From Demequina maris (GTDB taxonomy: Bacteria; Actinomycetota; Actinomycetes; Actinomycetales; Demequinaceae), in contig NZ_BBLX01000004.1 of assembly GCF_000971155.1 (NCBI RefSeq), forward strand, positions 62,001 to 126,000: DNA of 64,000 nucleotides, read 5' to 3'. The position numbers were made by a program, and so were the translations under genes. The notes beneath the pieces are model-generated. The model was not told where the DNA came from and ran no database searches. It saw only the letters and a list, made by a program, of their open reading frames with translations. Each line of letters opens with the position of its first letter. The stretch's first letter is position 1. Shown here piece after piece: positions 62,510-64,000 of the stretch.

Positions 62510-63291
62510 CCGTCCTCGAGGCCGCGGACGTCACCTTCCGCTATCCCGACGGCACCCAGGCGCTCACCGAGGTGAGCGTCGGGGTCCAGCGCGGCGAGAT
62601 CGTCGCCGTGCTCGGCCCCTCGGGCGCCGGCAAGTCCACGCTGTTCAAGTGCTTCGCGGGGCTCGAGCGCCCCACCTCGGGCGTCGTCAGGGTCGAGGAC
62701 GTCGACCTCGCCGGGCTGCGCGGCCGGGAGCGCCGCCTCGCGCACCACCGCATCGGGCTGGTCTTCCAGGAGTTCCACCTGGTGGGCCGCGCGAGCGTGC
62801 TGTCCAACGTGCTCGTCGGGCGCCTCGCGACCGCGAACCCGGTGACGAGCCTCGCGCACTGGATGAGCCGCCGCGACCGCACGCTCGCGGTCGAGCTGCT
62901 CACCCGCGTCGGACTCGGCGAGCAGGTGCGCAAGCGCGCCGACTCGCTCTCCGGCGGCCAGCGCCAGCGCGTCGCCCTGGCCCGCGCGCTGTCGCAGCGG
63001 CCCGAGCTGCTCCTGGCGGACGAGCCCGTGGCGAACCTCGACCCGGTGCTCGCCGCCGGCGTGATCGACGACATCGTGCGCATGGTGCGCGAGGAGGGGC
63101 TCACCGCCGTCCTCAACCTGCACGACGTGTCGCTCGCGCGCCGCGTCGCCCAGCGCATCGTCGGGATGCGCGAGGGCCGCGTCGTCTTCGACCTGCCCGT
63201 CGGGGAGGTCACGGACGCGCTGCTCGCCGACCTGTACGCGAACGAGGGCCTCGCGGCGCAGGCCGCGGAGCGAGAGGAGGTGGCGGCATGA
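62506..63291 (+). CDS. phnC: phosphonate-type ABC transporter ATPase
   Basis: 261 residues. Walker A GPSGAGKST near residue 40, Q-loop VFQEFHLVGRASVLSNVLVG, PhnC-specific stretch ATANPVTSLAHWMSRRDRTLA (cited as NPVTSLAHWMSRRD), signature LSGGQRQRVALARAL, Walker B LLLADEPVANLDP and switch NLHDVSLARR. The GTG overlaps the phnD stop, and its own stop overlaps the phnE ATG. Confidence 0.93.
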   Translation: MTVLEAADVTFRYPDGTQALTEVSVGVQRGEIVAVLGPSGAGKSTLFKCFAGLERPTSGVVRVEDVDLAGLRGRERRLAHHRIGLVFQEFHLVGRASVLSNVLVGRLATANPVTSLAHWMSRRDRTLAVELLTRVGLGEQVRKRADSLSGGQRQRVALARALSQRPELLLADEPVANLDPVLAAGVIDDIVRMVREEGLTAVLNLHDVSLARRVAQRIVGMREGRVVFDLPVGEVTDALLADLYANEGLAAQAAEREEVAA

Positions 63292-64000
63292 CCGCGACCA
63301 TCGACAAGGCGCCGGACCCGGCGCCCGAGAAGACGCCGCGGCAGGCGCCCACCCGCCGCGACGAGATCGAGCGCCTCGCGCGCCTGCGCCGCCCCAGCTG
63401 GGGCACCATCGCGGGCGCCGTGGGCGTGGTCGCGCTGCTGGGCTGGTCCTCGACCTCGACGGGCTTCTCGGGCCCGGCGCTCGTCGACGGCCTGCCGCAC
63501 GTGGCGGACTTCGTGGGCCGCATGTTCCCGCCGAACCTCGAGGAGCTGCCGGTCGCGATCGAGCTCATGTTCGAGACGCTCGGCATCGCGATCACCGGCA
63601 CCGTGTTCGGCGTGCTGCTCGCGATCCCGCTGAGCCTCCTGGCCGCGCGGAACATCTTCCCGCAGCCGTGGATCCGCGACACCACCCGCGTGGTCGTCAA
63701 CGTGTTCCGTGCGATCCCCGAGCTCATGTGGGCGCTGCTGTTCGTGTCCGCCGTGGGCCTCGGAGCCTTCGCGGGAACCCTCGCGATCATGGTGGGCACG
63801 GCGTTCGGCGTGGCGCGCCTGTTCGCGGACATCTTCGAGACCGCCGACATGCGGGCCTGGGACGCGGCCGCCGCGACCGGCGCGCGGAAGTCCCAGCGCA
63901 TCGCGTGGGTGCTGCTCCCGCAGCAGCTGCCGACGATGGCGAGCTACACGCTGCTCGTCCTCGACGGCAACGTCCGCGCGGCGTCGCTGCTCGGCCTCGT
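63288..64000 (+). CDS. phnE: phosphonate-type ABC transporter permease (partial, 3' end missing)
   Basis: 237 complete codons are visible before the window ends. A Pro/Arg-rich cytoplasmic N-terminus precedes a membrane helix (WGTIAGAVGVVALLGWS), an outside segment (FPPNLEELPVAIELMFETLG) and the permease core with RAIPELMWALLFVSAVGLG and the EAA-type loop (FETADMRAWDAAAATGARKS), then LPQQLPTMASYTLL. This matches PhnE. The ATG overlaps the phnC stop (ATGA). The end of the gene and any C-P lyase or phosphonatase genes lie outside. Confidence 0.92.
   Translation, partial: MTATIDKAPDPAPEKTPRQAPTRRDEIERLARLRRPSWGTIAGAVGVVALLGWSSTSTGFSGPALVDGLPHVADFVGRMFPPNLEELPVAIELMFETLGIAITGTVFGVLLAIPLSLLAARNIFPQPWIRDTTRVVVNVFRAIPELMWALLFVSAVGLGAFAGTLAIMVGTAFGVARLFADIFETADMRAWDAAAATGARKSQRIAWVLLPQQLPTMASYTLLVLDGNVRAASLLGL

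Overview
The window is very GC-rich DNA with dense genes, GTG and TTG starts alongside ATG, ATGA/GTGA start-stop overlaps and little intergenic sequence. NucS instead of MutSL mismatch repair, the maltosyltransferase GlgE, a NagZ/Nag3-type GH3 enzyme and a Scy/FilP-like coiled-coil protein all point to a free-living, polysaccharide-degrading actinobacterium, probably Micrococcales (Cellulomonas/Demequina-like). That placement is inference. No rRNA, tRNA, CRISPR array, phage gene or insertion sequence was seen.

Layout. (1) 1-5613: end of the ATP synthase operon (atpH partial, atpA, atpG, atpD, a short atpC) with nucS overlapping atpC. (2) 5626-9146: a dispersed palindromic repeat, a GH1 beta-glucosidase, a small Cys/His protein and two alpha/beta hydrolases. 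(3) 9368-15894: a 1047-residue hendecad coiled-coil protein with a small partner on the minus strand, then a plus-strand operon of an unknown membrane protein, a lipoprotein and a YbbN-like protein. (4) 16013-20213: glgE-glgB. (5) 20214-30631: a beta-1,4-galactan locus (GH42, sugar ABC importer, secreted GH53), followed by convergent glgX. (6) 32993-40388: a small-molecule catabolic region with two FAH-family hydrolases, two SDR/hydrolase genes, a carboxymuconolactone decarboxylase-like protein and IclR, then a quercetinase-like cupin, a hydrolase and LysR. (7) 40514-55944: a TetR-controlled glycoside locus with a GH78 rhamnosidase on one side and an oligopeptide-type ABC importer, GH1, a beta-phosphoglucomutase/GH3 single ORF, a DUF1593-like protein and GH43 on the other. 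(8) 55969-60617: etfBA, small genes, an SDR and a cysteine desulfurase. (9) 60632-64000: a second copy of the dispersed repeat, then a GntR-controlled phosphonate-type ABC importer (phnDCE) running off the end.

How the parts fit. The galactan locus makes galacto-oligosaccharides outside the cell (GH53), imports them and cleaves them inside (GH42). The TetR locus imports an oligosaccharide or glycoside and takes it apart in the cytoplasm. Its most unusual member joins a beta-phosphoglucomutase in frame to a GH3 enzyme carrying the His-Asp signature of retaining glycoside phosphorylases, which release beta-hexose-1-phosphate. One polypeptide could therefore phosphorolyse a beta-glucoside and isomerise the product to glucose-6-phosphate.

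Two window-wide signals cut across the gene map. The 10-mer GGACGATGCG (or its complement) occurs about 32 times where under one is expected by a rough hand estimate, often at the cost of rare codons. Many first genes also carry a TANNNT -10 box exactly 6-7 nt before the start codon, indicating leaderless mRNAs.
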